Below, one piece after another: positions 1 through 8,635 of a stretch of DNA of 64,000 nt (position 1 is the first letter of the stretch; every line of letters begins with the position of its first letter). Under the pieces are notes generated by a model that saw only the letters and a program-made list of their open reading frames with translations, was not told the DNA's origin and did not search any database. The translations under genes and the position numbers were made by a program. This DNA comes from Jiangellales bacterium (GTDB lineage: Bacteria > Actinomycetota > Actinomycetes > Jiangellales > Jiangellaceae): NCBI GenBank assembly GCA_030447955.1, contig JAUJNY010000002.1, positions 166,065-230,064 on the forward strand, written 5' to 3'.

Positions 1-747
1 ACGGGCGAGTTCTCGGTGGTCGGGACCGACCCCGACCTGGTGGGTCGCAGCCTGCGCCTGGTGGCGCTGCTCGCCGACCGCGCGTACGGGCTGGTCCCCT
101 GGCAGCCGGCCTGGCTGCTGGGGGTGCCCGCGCTGGCCGCGCTCATGGTGGCGCGCCCGCGCCCCTGGGCTGTCCTCGCCCTTCCCGTCGCCGCGGCATG
201 GGCGACGGCGACGTGGGTCGCCCTGACCATGCACGGCTTCTGGTGGCCGGGTCGCCAGGTCGTCGTCGTCCTGCCGCTGCTGCTGCTCGCCGTCCTGTGG
301 TGGCTGGGGGATTGCGTAGGCGTGCTCGCTCCCCAGGTGTTGCCGTACGCAGCCGTCCCGGCCGCGTTCGGCGTCATCGCGCAGGCCGCCCTGCTAGTCG
401 ACGGGTGGGCCGGCGAGGTGACGTGGGTGGCCCACTTCACCGGAGTGGACGACCCGCTCTACCAGGCGCTGCGCGTGGTCTCGCCCGACTACGCTTCCCC
501 GGGGCCGGGATTCTGGGTGCTGCACACCGGCTGGGTCACCCTGGTGGTGGGGCTGGCCGTCATCGGCGGGTGGACGGCGCGGCGAGCGCGGCCGTACGCC
601 CCCGGCGGGACCCGCGCGACCCTTGCGACCCGCGATCCGGACGACAGGCCCGACACGGGTCCCCCCGTTCGCCCGCCCACCCCCACGCCTGCACCCCTCG
701 CCACCGGTGCGGGGACCACCGCAGCGACGAAAGGATCACCACGATGA
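1..747 (+). CDS. Integral membrane protein, C-terminal part (5' end outside window)
   Basis: The reading frame is open from the first base of the window, so the start lies upstream. The visible 248 residues hold several hydrophobic segments rich in Leu, Val and Ala, one Trp/Leu-rich, separated by short loops. A last transmembrane helix is followed by an Arg-rich, then Pro/Thr-rich cytoplasmic-looking tail of about 60 residues. The layout resembles the C-terminal part of a polytopic glycosyltransferase-type or other membrane protein, but no catalytic motif is visible, so no function is assigned. Its TGA overlaps the ATG of the following lipoprotein gene (ATGA), indicating one transcript. Confidence 0.7.
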   Translation, partial: TGEFSVVGTDPDLVGRSLRLVALLADRAYGLVPWQPAWLLGVPALAALMVARPRPWAVLALPVAAAWATATWVALTMHGFWWPGRQVVVVLPLLLLAVLWWLGDCVGVLAPQVLPYAAVPAAFGVIAQAALLVDGWAGEVTWVAHFTGVDDPLYQALRVVSPDYASPGPGFWVLHTGWVTLVVGLAVIGGWTARRARPYAPGGTRATLATRDPDDRPDTGPPVRPPTPTPAPLATGAGTTAATKGSPR

Positions 748-974
748 GCACAGCCCCCACGTTCCCGACCGGCCGACCCGACGGTGCCCGTCCGGCTGTC
801 GGCGGCCCCGTCGGCCCGCGGCCCTGCCGGAGCCGTCGCCTGGTCGGAGCGGTGAGGACGGCCGTCGGCGTCCTGGCCGCGGTGCTTGCCCTCGGGCTCG
901 CCGGATGCAGCGACGACGGTGGTGCAGGTGGCTCCGACTCGGGGTCCGGCTCGGGCTCCGTCGTGGAGGAGTAG
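744..974 (+). CDS. Small lipoprotein (76 aa)
   Basis: The ATG overlaps the upstream stop codon and is preceded by an AAAGGA ribosome site. The protein has an Arg-rich N-region, a hydrophobic stretch (about residues 36-51) and a lipobox LGLAGC, after which the mature part is only about 24 residues, mostly Ser, Gly and Asp. It should be exported, lipidated on the Cys and left as a short acidic/Ser-Gly tail on the outer face of the membrane. Coupling to the upstream membrane protein suggests a joint role. The mature domain is too short for a catalytic function. Confidence 0.6.
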   Translation: MSTAPTFPTGRPDGARPAVGGPVGPRPCRSRRLVGAVRTAVGVLAAVLALGLAGCSDDGGAGGSDSGSGSGSVVEE

Positions 975-1100
975 CCGGCGCCGCGACCGGCGACCTGCGG
1001 CAGCCCAGCCGCCGACAGCGACTCACGGCGTGGGCGGGTGTGGCGTGGGCCGCGCCACGTCCGCGGCCCTCGGCCCCCCAAGCCGCGGCCCATGGCCCCA

Positions 1101-1173
1101 TAAGCCCCGCCCACAACCCCAAAGCCCCGCCCACAACCCCAAAGCCCCGCCCACAACCCCAAAGCCCCGCCCC
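1101..1173. repeat. 20-bp tandem repeat array, about 3.6 copies
   Basis: Units begin at 1101, 1121, 1141 and 1161. The second and third are identical (AAAGCCCCGCCCACAACCCC), the first differs in one base, and the fourth is partial (13 bases). There are no spacers, so this is a simple tandem array, not a CRISPR. Confidence 0.85.
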
Positions 1174-1244
1174 TCGGCCCCCCAAGCCGCTGCCCACGGC
1201 GCCTCCCATGCCGCGGCCCTCGGCTTCGCAAGACCGCGGCTTCA

Positions 1245-1284
1245 CGTGGATCATGGCGGACGTGCGCGGGAGGGCTGATCCACG
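1245..1284. repeat. 9-bp inverted repeat (CGTGGATCA / TGATCCACG)
   Basis: Perfect 9-bp arms at 1245-1253 and 1276-1284 flank a 22-base loop, in the non-coding interval upstream of the convergent end of rnd. It could be a factor-independent terminator without a T-run or a small palindromic extragenic element. Confidence 0.5.
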
Positions 1285-1368
1285 GACCGGAACGGCCGCC
1301 AGGACGACCGTTCCTTCACGTCGACGGCCTGGGCAGCCATCGAAAGGTGGCGCCAAGCCGGTCCGCCG

Positions 1369-2685
1369 TTAGGTTCCGGGAGGTCGATTGCTCTCCGAGG
1401 GTGCGGAGGGTGCGGAGGGTGCCGACGGTGCCGACGGTGCGGACGGTGCGGCGGCCACGGCGGCCGCGGCGGCCACGGCTGCGGCGACGGGCTCGGCTAC
1501 CAGCTCGAGCTGCCAGGGCCGCACGCGCTGCGCCGCCAGCGCTTCCCGTACGGCCGCCACCGTCGGCGGCTCCGGCGGCTCCCACAGGACCCGGCGGAGC
1601 GCGTCCGGCGCCAGCAGGTTCTCCACCGGCACCTCATGCTCGGCGGCAAGCGTGGCGAGCGCCGAGCGGGCGGCGGCCAGCCGGGCCGTCGCGGCCGGGT
1701 TGCGCCCCGGCCAGGAGCGGGCCGGCGGAGGGCCGTCGTAGCGGGTTGCCAGCGGGGGCAGTTCCTCCGCCGGCAGCTGCGCGGCGTGCTCGAGCGCGGC
1801 GAACCACCGCGCCGCCCGCCGCCGGTTGGACCGGCCACCGAACACCGGCAGTGCGACCAGCGCCTCGAGGGTCGGTGGCACGGCCAGGGCGGCGGCGACG
1901 ATGGCCGCGTCGGGCAGCACGCGCCCGGGGGCGATGTCGCGCTGGCGGGCGAGCTCGTCGCGGGCCTCCCACAGCGCTTGGACCGCGGCCAGCCCGCGCT
2001 GAGACCGGACCTGGTGGAGCCCGGACGTGCGCCGCCATGGGTCGAGCCGGGGCCCGGGCGGCGGGGCGCTGAGCAGCGCGGTGAACTCCTGCCGGGCCCA
2101 GGCCAGCTTGCCGGCGCTGAGGAGGCGCTGCTCCAGCTCGTCGCGCAGTTCGACGAGCAGCTCCACGTCCAGCGCTGCGTAGCGCAGCCAGGGCTCCGGC
2201 AAGGGGCGCGTGGACCAGTCGACAGCCGAATGCCCCTTCTCCAGGCTGAAGCCGAGCACCGACTCAACCAGCGGGGCGAGCGCCACCCGCGGCAGGTTGA
2301 GCAGCCGCCCAGCGAGCTCGGTGTCGAAGACTCGTCGTGGCACCAGGCCCAGCTGCGCGAGGCTGGAGAGGTCCTGGGAAGCGGCGTGCAGGACCCATTC
2401 AGCGGGTTGCAGCACCGCCCCGAGCCCGGACAGGTCCGGGCACCCCAGCGGGTCGATGAGGGCGGTCCCGGAGCCGGCTCGGCGCAGCTGGACGAGGTAG
2501 GCCCGCTGGGCGTAGCGGTATCCGCTGGCGCGCTCGGCGTCCACGGCGACCGGCCCGCTGCCGGCGGCGAAGGCCGCGATGGCGTCCGCGAGCGCCTCAG
2601 CGGAGGCGACGACCTCCGGCAGGCCACCACGAGGCTCGAGCAGTGGCGCCGGCTGGGCTCGCACGCCGCCTTCGACGGGGCTCAC
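1369..2685 (-). CDS. rnd: Ribonuclease D (3'-5' exonuclease with HRDC domain)
   Basis: This is a DEDD-family 3'-5' exoribonuclease for structured-RNA 3'-end trimming. The 438-residue protein carries the exonuclease motif I DAE at about residues 49-51, motif II in an HAASQDL context, motif III in YAALDVELL, then one or two HRDC-like helical domains (about 230-375). The GTG start overlaps the stop of the DUF3000 gene (GTGA), the usual actinobacterial DUF3000-rnd pair. The C-terminus is an Ala/Pro/Ser tail (APS repeated six times) coded by 9-bp DNA repeats at 1399-1452, outside the enzyme core and probably disordered. The size fits actinobacterial RNase D homologues (around 420-440 residues). 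Confidence 0.92.
   Translation of the reverse strand: MSPVEGGVRAQPAPLLEPRGGLPEVVASAEALADAIAAFAAGSGPVAVDAERASGYRYAQRAYLVQLRRAGSGTALIDPLGCPDLSGLGAVLQPAEWVLHAASQDLSSLAQLGLVPRRVFDTELAGRLLNLPRVALAPLVESVLGFSLEKGHSAVDWSTRPLPEPWLRYAALDVELLVELRDELEQRLLSAGKLAWARQEFTALLSAPPPGPRLDPWRRTSGLHQVRSQRGLAAVQALWEARDELARQRDIAPGRVLPDAAIVAAALAVPPTLEALVALPVFGGRSNRRRAARWFAALEHAAQLPAEELPPLATRYDGPPPARSWPGRNPAATARLAAARSALATLAAEHEVPVENLLAPDALRRVLWEPPEPPTVAAVREALAAQRVRPWQLELVAEPVAAAVAAAAAVAAAPSAPSAPSAPSAPSAPSESNRPPGT
1399..1452. repeat. Six 9-bp tandem repeats inside the 3' end of rnd
   Basis: The units are GGGTGCGGA, GGGTGCGGA, GGGTGCCGA, CGGTGCCGA, CGGTGCGGA and CGGTGCGGC. Read on the minus strand they give the Ala-Pro-Ser repeats of the RNase D tail, so copy-number change would alter tail length without a frameshift. 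Confidence 0.85.
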
Positions 2686-3344
2686 CGGCTCCGCGGGGGC
2701 CGCCGCTCGGGCCGGACCGGCCGGGCTCCCCGGGTCGAGCGGCTGGCCCGGCTGGCGCGGGCCGGCCGCGTCGGCATGGCCACCACCCCGGGTACCACCG
2801 GAGGGAGGCCGGCCGCGGTCCGTAGCAAGTCGACCCATGCCTCGACGTGCGGTCCGACCTCGGCCTCGAGCGGACTCCACGAGGCCCGGATCTCGATCTC
2901 GGCGGCGGCCGGCTCGTCGGACATGCCTCCGAAGCTCTCGCTGGCCACCCGGGTGACGGTGCCGCTCGCCGCGGCGTACGGCGCCTGCCGCGCGCCCAGC
3001 GCCTCGACGAGCCAGGCCCAGCCGACCCCCGCGAGCATCGGGTCGGCGGCCATCTCCGGCTCCAGCGCGGCTCGCGCGTACCCGACGAGCCGGAAGGTCC
3101 CCTCCCACGCCTCATGGCCCTCGGGGTCGTGCAGCAGCACCAGCCGACCGGACGCCGCCTCGTCGCCGTCGACGAGGACGTTGCCGGTCAGCGCGAGCGC
3201 GTACGGCGCGAGCCGCTGCGGTGCGGGGGTCTCCTCGACGGCGACGCCGGGACGCGCCGGCACGCTGCGCACAGCCGCCACCGCCCGGGCGAACGCCTCC
3301 GGGGGAGGGTCCGCGCGCGGGCCGTTGCGAGCATCGCGCGACAC
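2682..3344 (-). CDS. DUF3000 domain protein
   Basis: This 220-residue protein matches my memory of the actinobacterial DUF3000 family, found beside rnd and hemE. Recognisable stretches include LAPYALALTGNVLVDGDEAA, the GHEAWEGTFRLVGY region, and SWSPLEAEVGPHVEAWVDLL near residues 170-190. The biochemical function is unknown. The start is a GTG six bases after a TACCCT hexamer, which implies a leaderless transcript. The stop overlaps the rnd start, so the two are translationally coupled. The last 20 residues are Arg/Pro-rich and overlap nothing conserved. Confidence 0.85.
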   Translation of the reverse strand: MSRDARNGPRADPPPEAFARAVAAVRSVPARPGVAVEETPAPQRLAPYALALTGNVLVDGDEAASGRLVLLHDPEGHEAWEGTFRLVGYARAALEPEMAADPMLAGVGWAWLVEALGARQAPYAAASGTVTRVASESFGGMSDEPAAAEIEIRASWSPLEAEVGPHVEAWVDLLRTAAGLPPVVPGVVAMPTRPARASRASRSTRGARPVRPERRPPRSR

Positions 3345-3350
3345 CTCGGC

Positions 3351-3356
3351 AGGGTA
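3351..3356 (-). promoter_or_regulatory. -10 hexamer TACCCT, leaderless DUF3000-rnd transcript
   Basis: TACCCT ends six bases before the GTG of the DUF3000 gene, so the transcript probably begins at the start codon. Confidence 0.5.
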
Positions 3357-3400
3357 CGGCGAGCGCGTGGCCTCGCCTGGGACCGCCGCGCCCGGCTCCC

Positions 3401-3406
3401 TACGCT
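3401..3406 (+). promoter_or_regulatory. -10 hexamer TACGCT for the EamA gene
   Basis: TACGCT ends seven bases before the GTG at 3414. It faces away from the DUF3000 promoter about 45 bases to the left. Confidence 0.5.
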
Positions 3407-3413
3407 CGGCGCC

Positions 3414-4244
3414 GTGTCGTACGTCCTGGCGCTCCTGTCGAGCGTCCTGTGGGGCAGCGCCGACTTCTTCGGTGGCATCCTCAGCCGTCGCCTCCCAGCC
3501 CTCGCCGTGGTGGGCGCGTCGCAGGCCGCCGGCCTCGTCGCTATCGCCGGCTGGGCGGTGGTGACGGGCGCCCTGGACGACCCGCGCGGGTGGCTGCCGT
3601 GGTCGATCGCCGCCGGGCTCGCCGGGCCGGCGGCACTGGCCGCCTTCTACGCCGCGCTGGCGAGCGGGACGATGGGCGTGGTCTCGCCCATCGCGGCGCT
3701 GGGCGCGCTGCTGCCGCTGGGTGTCGGCCTGGCAAGCGGTGAGCGCCCGAGCCTGCTGCAGGTCGTGGGCGCCCTCGTGGCGGTCACCGGCGCCGTCCTC
3801 TCCAGCGGGCCGGAGCTGCGCGGCCGGGCCGGTGCCCGTCCGGTGCTGCTCGCGGCCGGTGCGGGAGCCGGCTTCGGCGTCGTGCTCGTGCTCATCGACC
3901 GCGGAGCGGCGTACAGCCCGGCGATGACACTCACCGGCATGCGGGTGACGTCGGTGGCCTGCTTCGCCGTGCTTGCCGTGCTCGCCGGCAGCGGAGGTGG
4001 GCTGCGGCCTGCCGACCTGCCGCTGCTCGTCACCGTCGGTGTGGGCGACGTCGCAGCCAACCTCTGTTACGGCGTCGCGAGCACCCGCGGGCTGGTCAGC
4101 CTCACCGCCGTCCTCGGCTCGCTCTACCCGGTGATGACCGTGCTGCTGGCCCGTTGGGTGCTGCACGAGCGGCTGACCCGGGTGCAGCAGCTGGGTTGCG
4201 TCACCGCGCTGGGGGGCGTCGCCCTGGTCGCCGGCGGCGCCTGA
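3414..4244 (+). CDS. DMT/EamA family transporter
   Basis: The 276-residue protein shows about ten hydrophobic helices arranged as two EamA repeats (roughly residues 5-135 and 145-275), the usual layout of drug/metabolite exporters of the 10-TMS DMT superfamily. The N-terminal helix carries the typical Leu-Ser-x-x-Trp-Gly-Ser pattern. The second repeat ends with LARWVLHERL before the last helix, as in EamA proteins. The substrate cannot be predicted. GTG was chosen because a TACGCT -10 element ends seven bases upstream and no Shine-Dalgarno is visible. It is transcribed divergently from DUF3000-rnd and precedes hemE. Confidence 0.85.
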   Translation: MSYVLALLSSVLWGSADFFGGILSRRLPALAVVGASQAAGLVAIAGWAVVTGALDDPRGWLPWSIAAGLAGPAALAAFYAALASGTMGVVSPIAALGALLPLGVGLASGERPSLLQVVGALVAVTGAVLSSGPELRGRAGARPVLLAAGAGAGFGVVLVLIDRGAAYSPAMTLTGMRVTSVACFAVLAVLAGSGGGLRPADLPLLVTVGVGDVAANLCYGVASTRGLVSLTAVLGSLYPVMTVLLARWVLHERLTRVQQLGCVTALGGVALVAGGA

Positions 4245-4298
4245 GCGGCCCGGACGGCGGCGGTAGGGAGCGGAAGCGCGCTGCATGAGGCCCCGTGC

Positions 4299-4304
4299 GA
4301 GGAT
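4299..4304 (+). promoter_or_regulatory. -10-like hexamer GAGGAT upstream of hemE
   Basis: GAGGAT ends six bases before the hemE GTG. The first base differs from TANNNT, but the spacing matches the leaderless pattern seen elsewhere in the window. Confidence 0.35.
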
Positions 4305-4310
4305 CGGCCG

Positions 4311-5348
4311 GTGGTCGCCGGTCCTGCGCAGTCCCCGCTGGTGCAGGCCAGCCGGCGTCGTCCGGTGCCGCACACCCCGGTGTGGTTCATGCGTCAGGCC
4401 GGTCGGTCGCTGCCGGAGTACCGCAAGATCCGTTCCGGCGTGGCGATGCTGGAGGCGTGCATGCGCCCCGACCTCGTCGTCGAGATCACCCTGCAGCCGG
4501 TGCGCCGCTACGGCGTCGACGCCGCGATCCTCTTTTCGGACATCGTGCTGCCCCTCAAGGCGGTCGGTGTCGACCTCGACATCGTTCCGGGCACCGGCCC
4601 CGTCATCGCCGAGCCGGTGCGGACACGGGCGGACGTGGAGCGCATCCGGCCGCTCGAGCCGGGCGACGTCCCGTACGTCTCCACGGCGGTACGCGAGCTG
4701 GTGGGCGAGCTCGGCGCCACCCCGCTGGTCGGCTTCGCGGGGGCGCCGTTCACCCTCGCGTCCTACCTGGTGGAGGGCGGGCCATCCCGCAACCACGAGC
4801 GCACCAAGGCGCTGATGCTCGGGGCGCCGGACGTGTGGGCGGCGCTGCTCGACCGGCTCGCCGACGTGGCGGCAGCGTTCCTGCGGGTGCAGGTCGAGGC
4901 CGGCGCTAGTGCCGTCCAGCTGTTCGACTCCTGGGCCGGGGCACTGTCCGCCGCCGACTATGAGACGTATGCGCTGCCGTACAGCTCCCGCGTGCTCGCT
5001 GCGGTAGCCGACCTCGAGGTGCCGCGCATCCACTTCGGCGTCGGCACCGGTGAGTTCCTCGGCCAGCTGGGCCAGGCCGGCGCAGAGGTTGTCGGCGTGG
5101 ACTGGCGGGTGCCGCTGGACGAGGCGGCTCGTCGCGTCGGTCCCGGCCGTGCCCTGCAGGGCAACCTCGACCCGGCCGTACTGGGTGCTCCGGTCGACGT
5201 GGTCGCCCAACGGGTGCGTGGCGTGCTTGCTGCCGCGCGCACCGCCGAGGGTCACGTCTTCAACCTCGGCCACGGCGTGCTCCCGGACACCGACCCGGAC
5301 ATGCTCGCCCGCGTCGTCGACCTGGTGCACACCGAGACCGCCGGCTGA
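4311..5348 (+). CDS. hemE: Uroporphyrinogen decarboxylase
   Basis: Decarboxylates the four acetate side chains of uroporphyrinogen III to give coproporphyrinogen III. The 345-residue chain has the signature [14 protein letters not shown] at about residues 25-38 and the catalytic Asp77 in LFSDIVLP, plus the conserved [10 protein letters not shown] and GVLPDTDPD segments near the C-terminus. Length is normal. With cgoX and chdC downstream it forms most of the coproporphyrin-dependent heme branch used by Actinobacteria and Firmicutes. The GTG start lies six bases after a GAGGAT hexamer. The downstream DUF4349 gene is on the other strand, so hemE ends convergently. Confidence 0.95.
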   Translation: MVAGPAQSPLVQASRRRPVPHTPVWFMRQAGRSLPEYRKIRSGVAMLEACMRPDLVVEITLQPVRRYGVDAAILFSDIVLPLKAVGVDLDIVPGTGPVIAEPVRTRADVERIRPLEPGDVPYVSTAVRELVGELGATPLVGFAGAPFTLASYLVEGGPSRNHERTKALMLGAPDVWAALLDRLADVAAAFLRVQVEAGASAVQLFDSWAGALSAADYETYALPYSSRVLAAVADLEVPRIHFGVGTGEFLGQLGQAGAEVVGVDWRVPLDEAARRVGPGRALQGNLDPAVLGAPVDVVAQRVRGVLAAARTAEGHVFNLGHGVLPDTDPDMLARVVDLVHTETAG

Positions 5349-5354
5349 GCCCGC

Positions 5355-6338
5355 TCAGTTCCCGGCGGACGACGTGCCGACGGTAGATGGCCGGCGGCGG
5401 CGCCGCTCGCGCCACGCGATCAAGGCGGGCACGCCCAGCAGCAGCGCAGCGACGGCGAACGGCAGCAGGGCTCCTGCCACGGTGGTCACGACGAGCGTCG
5501 CCTGGACGAACGCGTCCCAGCCTCCGCGCAGCCCGGCCAGGAACCCAAGGTCGTTCTCCTCGGCGGTCGGCTCGGCCGGTTGGCTCGGCGGTGGTGTGAA
5601 GGTGACGCTGACCGTTGCGAGCGCGGCCAGCCCGGACAGCTGCTCACGGCGCTGCAGCAGCGACTCGAGGTCAGCCTGCCTCTCGGCGAGCTCCGTTTCG
5701 AGCCGGAGGATCTCGGAGACGTCCTCGGCGAGGCCGAAGAGGCGTCGCACCCGGTCGAGGCTGGTGCGGGCTGAGTCGATACGCGAGCGCAGGTCGACCA
5801 GCTGCTCGGTGACGTCCTCCGCAGAGCGGCTGCGGGTGAGCACGTCGCCCTGTCGCTCCAACTCGTCGACCACCCGCTCATGCTCGTCGACCGGCACTCG
5901 CAGGACGAGGAGAGAGGTCGTACGGGACTGGTCGCGGGGATCCACCGTGGTCTGCTCGTCGGCGACGAAGCCGCCGGTCGCCACCGTGAGCTGCTGCGCG
6001 CGTGCCGCCGCGGCTGCCACATCGTCAACCCTCACCTCCAGGTCGACGCGGTAGACGATCGAGCGCTGCACCAGGAGCACCCGGGACGTGATCGAACCGG
6101 TAAGGGCGCCTGCGTTGGCTGCCCCGTCCGCCGCGACGCGCGCACTCGCCGCCGAGCCTTCCGCCGCCCGCCCGGGGTCGCTGCCGGCGACATCCTCGGC
6201 TGCCGGCGCGTCGGCTGCGACCTCGGAGGAGGTGTCAGCGCCGACACCACCACCAGAGCAGCCGGCGGCAAGCACGGCCACCATGGCGGCCGCTGTACCG
6301 AGCCGGATCACCTTCGTCGTTTTCAGTGCTCTGGTCAC
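5355..6338 (-). CDS. DUF4349 family membrane-anchored lipoprotein
   Basis: A 327-residue protein with an N-terminal signal and lipobox LAAGCSGGG (about residues 20-28), an Ala/Ser/Asp-rich linker, then the DUF4349 domain. This has a beta-rich part (VYRVDLEVRVDDV) followed by a long heptad-rich helical region (about 190-255, likely coiled coil), and near the C-terminus a transmembrane helix ending in an Arg-rich tail. DUF4349 proteins are predicted extracytoplasmic proteins of unknown function. The GTG start gives the best signal peptide. It sits between hemE and cgoX on the opposite strand, only six bases from the hemE stop, so the two transcripts converge. Confidence 0.82.
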   Translation of the reverse strand: MTRALKTTKVIRLGTAAAMVAVLAAGCSGGGVGADTSSEVAADAPAAEDVAGSDPGRAAEGSAASARVAADGAANAGALTGSITSRVLLVQRSIVYRVDLEVRVDDVAAAAARAQQLTVATGGFVADEQTTVDPRDQSRTTSLLVLRVPVDEHERVVDELERQGDVLTRSRSAEDVTEQLVDLRSRIDSARTSLDRVRRLFGLAEDVSEILRLETELAERQADLESLLQRREQLSGLAALATVSVTFTPPPSQPAEPTAEENDLGFLAGLRGGWDAFVQATLVVTTVAGALLPFAVAALLLGVPALIAWRERRRRRPSTVGTSSAGN

Positions 6339-6433
6339 GCTGCTGGGACGTGCCCGGAGGTGGTGCCGGTTCCATAGAGCGTCGACAGTTCGCAGTCGCG
6401 CGAAGACCGCGGGCGCGCGCGGGCAGGCTCTGC

Positions 6434-6439
6434 GAGGGT
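6434..6439 (+). promoter_or_regulatory. -10-like hexamer GAGGGT upstream of cgoX
   Basis: GAGGGT ends six bases before the ATG at 6446, a spacing shared by other apparently leaderless genes here; the first base deviates from consensus. Confidence 0.35.
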
Positions 6440-6445
6440 GTCCGC

Positions 6446-7867
6446 ATGCCGGCGGCCCGTCCCGCGCACGTCGTGGTGGTCGGTGGCGGCATCTCGGGGC
6501 TGGCCTGCGCCTACTTCCTGCATGAGCTGAGTGGGGGCGCCGTACGACTGACGGTGCTGGAGGAGTCACCCCGGCTCGGCGGCAAGCTGCGCCTCGGCGA
6601 GGTAGGCGGGGTCACCGTCGACCTCGGAGCGGAATCGTTGCTGGCGCGCCGCCCCGAGGCCGTCGAGCTGGCGAGCGCCGTGGGCCTCGGCGACGACATC
6701 GTCCATCCGGTCACGACCGCTGCCGCGCTGTGGAGCCGGGGGGCGATGCGGCCGCTGCCGCCGGGCACGGTGATGGGGGTGCCCGGCGACCTACGGGCGC
6801 TCGCCGCCTCACGCGTGCTGCGCCCCCATGAGCTGGCCCGGGCAGCGGCGGACGCACTGATGCCCGCAATGCCGGTAGAGCGCGACGTGGCCCTCGGGCG
6901 GTTCGTGGCCGCACGCATGGGGCGGGCGGTCGTCGACCGGCTCGTCGAGCCGCTGCTCGGGGGCGTGTACGCCGGGGCCGCGGACGAGCTGTCGCTGCAA
7001 GCCGTCGTGCCTACCTTGGCCGGGGCGCTGCGCCGGGACGGCCACCTGCTGGCCGCCGCCCGTGCGGCGCGGCCCGCTGATACCGACGGCCCCGTGTTCG
7101 CCGGCATCTTCGGCGGAGTGGGTCGGTTGCCCAGTGCCGTCGTGGCTGTCGCGCAGGCGCGGGTACGCACCGGCGCCACGGTTCGCGGGCTGACGCGGAC
7201 GGAGGAGGGGTGGCGGGTCGTCGTCGGGTCGGCGGCCGCACCCGAGGCCGTCGAGGCCGACGGTGTCGTCCTCGCCGTGCCCGCCCCAGCGGCTGCCCGG
7301 CTGCTCGCCGATGTCGCCCCGGCTGTGGCGGCGGATCTCGGTCATGTCGAGTACGCGAGCGTGGCCGTCGTGTCGCTCGCCTGGCCGACCGGGTACTTCC
7401 CCGGCGCGCCCCGAGGCTCCGGCTTCCTGGTGCCGCCCGTCGAGCGGCGCAAGGTCAAGGCCGTCACCTGGTCCTCGACGAAATGGGCATGGACGGGCGC
7501 GGCGGCCGGCGACGACCTGCTGGTGCTGCGGGCCTCGGTCGGCCGGCACCGGGAGGAGGCCGACCTGCAGCGCTCCGACGCCGACCTCGTCAAGGCGGTG
7601 GTCGGCGACCTCCGGGACGCCACCGGCGCACGTGGCGTACCGGTCGACGCGATCGTGACCCGGTGGGGCGGCGCTCTCCCGCAGTACGCAGTGGGGCACC
7701 TCGACCGGGTCGACCGCATCCGCCGGGGCGTCGCTGCGCAGCCGCGACTTGCCGTGTGCGGGGCTGCCTACGACGGTGTGGGGGTCGCGGCTTGCGTCGC
7801 CGACGCCGCAGGCGCCGCCCGCCAGGTGCTGCAGGCCCTCCCTCGCGGTGCGACCATGGGCGGGTGA
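6446..7867 (+). CDS. hemG: Coproporphyrinogen III oxidase (HemG/HemY-type, CgoX)
   Basis: FAD enzyme that oxidises coproporphyrinogen III to coproporphyrin III in the coproporphyrin-dependent pathway (older annotations call it protoporphyrinogen oxidase HemY/HemG). The 473-residue protein begins with the dinucleotide-binding motif [15 protein letters not shown] (about residues 9-23), followed by [11 protein letters not shown] and the [11 protein letters not shown] segment typical of this family. The C-terminus contains a flavin-binding [13 protein letters not shown] motif. Its stop overlaps the chdC start by GTGA, so product and next enzyme are co-translated. The ATG at 6446 is preferred over upstream frames because the FAD motif follows directly. 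Confidence 0.93.
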   Translation: MPAARPAHVVVVGGGISGLACAYFLHELSGGAVRLTVLEESPRLGGKLRLGEVGGVTVDLGAESLLARRPEAVELASAVGLGDDIVHPVTTAAALWSRGAMRPLPPGTVMGVPGDLRALAASRVLRPHELARAAADALMPAMPVERDVALGRFVAARMGRAVVDRLVEPLLGGVYAGAADELSLQAVVPTLAGALRRDGHLLAAARAARPADTDGPVFAGIFGGVGRLPSAVVAVAQARVRTGATVRGLTRTEEGWRVVVGSAAAPEAVEADGVVLAVPAPAAARLLADVAPAVAADLGHVEYASVAVVSLAWPTGYFPGAPRGSGFLVPPVERRKVKAVTWSSTKWAWTGAAAGDDLLVLRASVGRHREEADLQRSDADLVKAVVGDLRDATGARGVPVDAIVTRWGGALPQYAVGHLDRVDRIRRGVAAQPRLAVCGAAYDGVGVAACVADAAGAARQVLQALPRGATMGG

Positions 7868-8571
7868 GCGAATCCCTGGATCAGGCGCCCGCGGCCGAGC
7901 CCAGTGAGGCCTTCCGCTACACGATGTGGTCGGTGTTCCGGCTGCGTGAGCCGCTGGGGGAGGATGTGGACCGCGGCCCCATCGCGGCCGAGGCGCAGGA
8001 GCTCCTCGACCAGCTCGCCGGCAAGGACGTGACCGTCCGGGGGACGTACGACCTCACCGGTATCCGGGCGGACGCCGACCTCATGGTGTGGTGGCACGCT
8101 GCCTCCAGCGACGACCTGCAGGATGCGTACGCGTTGCTTCGCCGCACGGCTCTCGGCCGCCGTTGCGAGCCGGTCTGGTCCCAGCTGGGGCTGCACCGGG
8201 CGGCCGAGTTCAACAAGGCGCACGTGCCGGCCTTCCTGGCGGGAGAGCAGCCCCGTACGTACCTGTGCGTCTACCCGTTCGTGCGCTCCTACGACTGGTA
8301 CCTGCTGCCCGCGGAGGAGCGACGAGCGATGCTCGCCGAACACGGCGCGATGGCGCGCGACTTCCCGGACGTCCGGGCCAACACGGTTGCCTCCTTCGCT
8401 CTGGGCGACTACGAGTGGCTGCTCGCCTTTGAGGCCGACGAACTGCACCGCATCCTCGACCTGATGCGGCACCTGCGCGGCTCCCGGGCACGCTCGCACG
8501 TGCGCGAAGAGCTGCCGTTCTTCACCGCACGGCGTCGCCCACTCGCCGAGATCGTGGCCGCGCTGCCCTGA
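7864..8571 (+). CDS. chdC: Coproheme decarboxylase (HemQ/ChdC)
   Basis: Converts coproheme III to protoheme with peroxide, the last step of the coproporphyrin-dependent route. The 235-residue chlorite-dismutase-fold protein shows the family block [13 protein letters not shown] (137-149) followed by EHG (159-161). From alignment to the actinobacterial enzyme of Corynebacterium, which uses His118, Tyr135 and His158, the equivalents here are His120, Tyr137 (radical/catalytic) and His160 (proximal heme ligand). All three are present with a constant offset of two. The GTG start overlaps the cgoX stop, supporting an operon. The Arg after the YPF motif replaces the Lys seen in Firmicutes. Confidence 0.95.
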   Translation: MSESLDQAPAAEPSEAFRYTMWSVFRLREPLGEDVDRGPIAAEAQELLDQLAGKDVTVRGTYDLTGIRADADLMVWWHAASSDDLQDAYALLRRTALGRRCEPVWSQLGLHRAAEFNKAHVPAFLAGEQPRTYLCVYPFVRSYDWYLLPAEERRAMLAEHGAMARDFPDVRANTVASFALGDYEWLLAFEADELHRILDLMRHLRGSRARSHVREELPFFTARRRPLAEIVAALP

Positions 8572-8635
8572 CCCCGCGCTGGGGCAAGCCGCGACGTGGT
8601 AGAGCGGCACTCCCTCCCGCTGGTGCGGCGGCCGT

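Larger units (their letters stand above)
975..1368. other. Gene-free, repeat-rich interval
   Basis: No convincing gene is seen in this 394-base stretch. It holds a C-rich tandem array (1101-1173), repeated CCTCGGCC/CAAGCCGC patches on both sides of the array, and a 9-bp inverted repeat at 1245-1284. Overlapping open frames in several phases are a product of the GC-rich repeats. Confidence 0.6.

Noticed and set aside
1101-1173. CRISPR-like array
   Set aside because: The repeats abut with no unique spacers and the unit is only 20 bases of low complexity; no cas genes are nearby.
5050-6054. Long plus-strand open frame over hemE and the DUF4349 gene
   Set aside because: Ser/Arg/Thr-rich composition typical of a shifted frame in GC-rich DNA; the overlapping genes on both strands are well supported by motifs.
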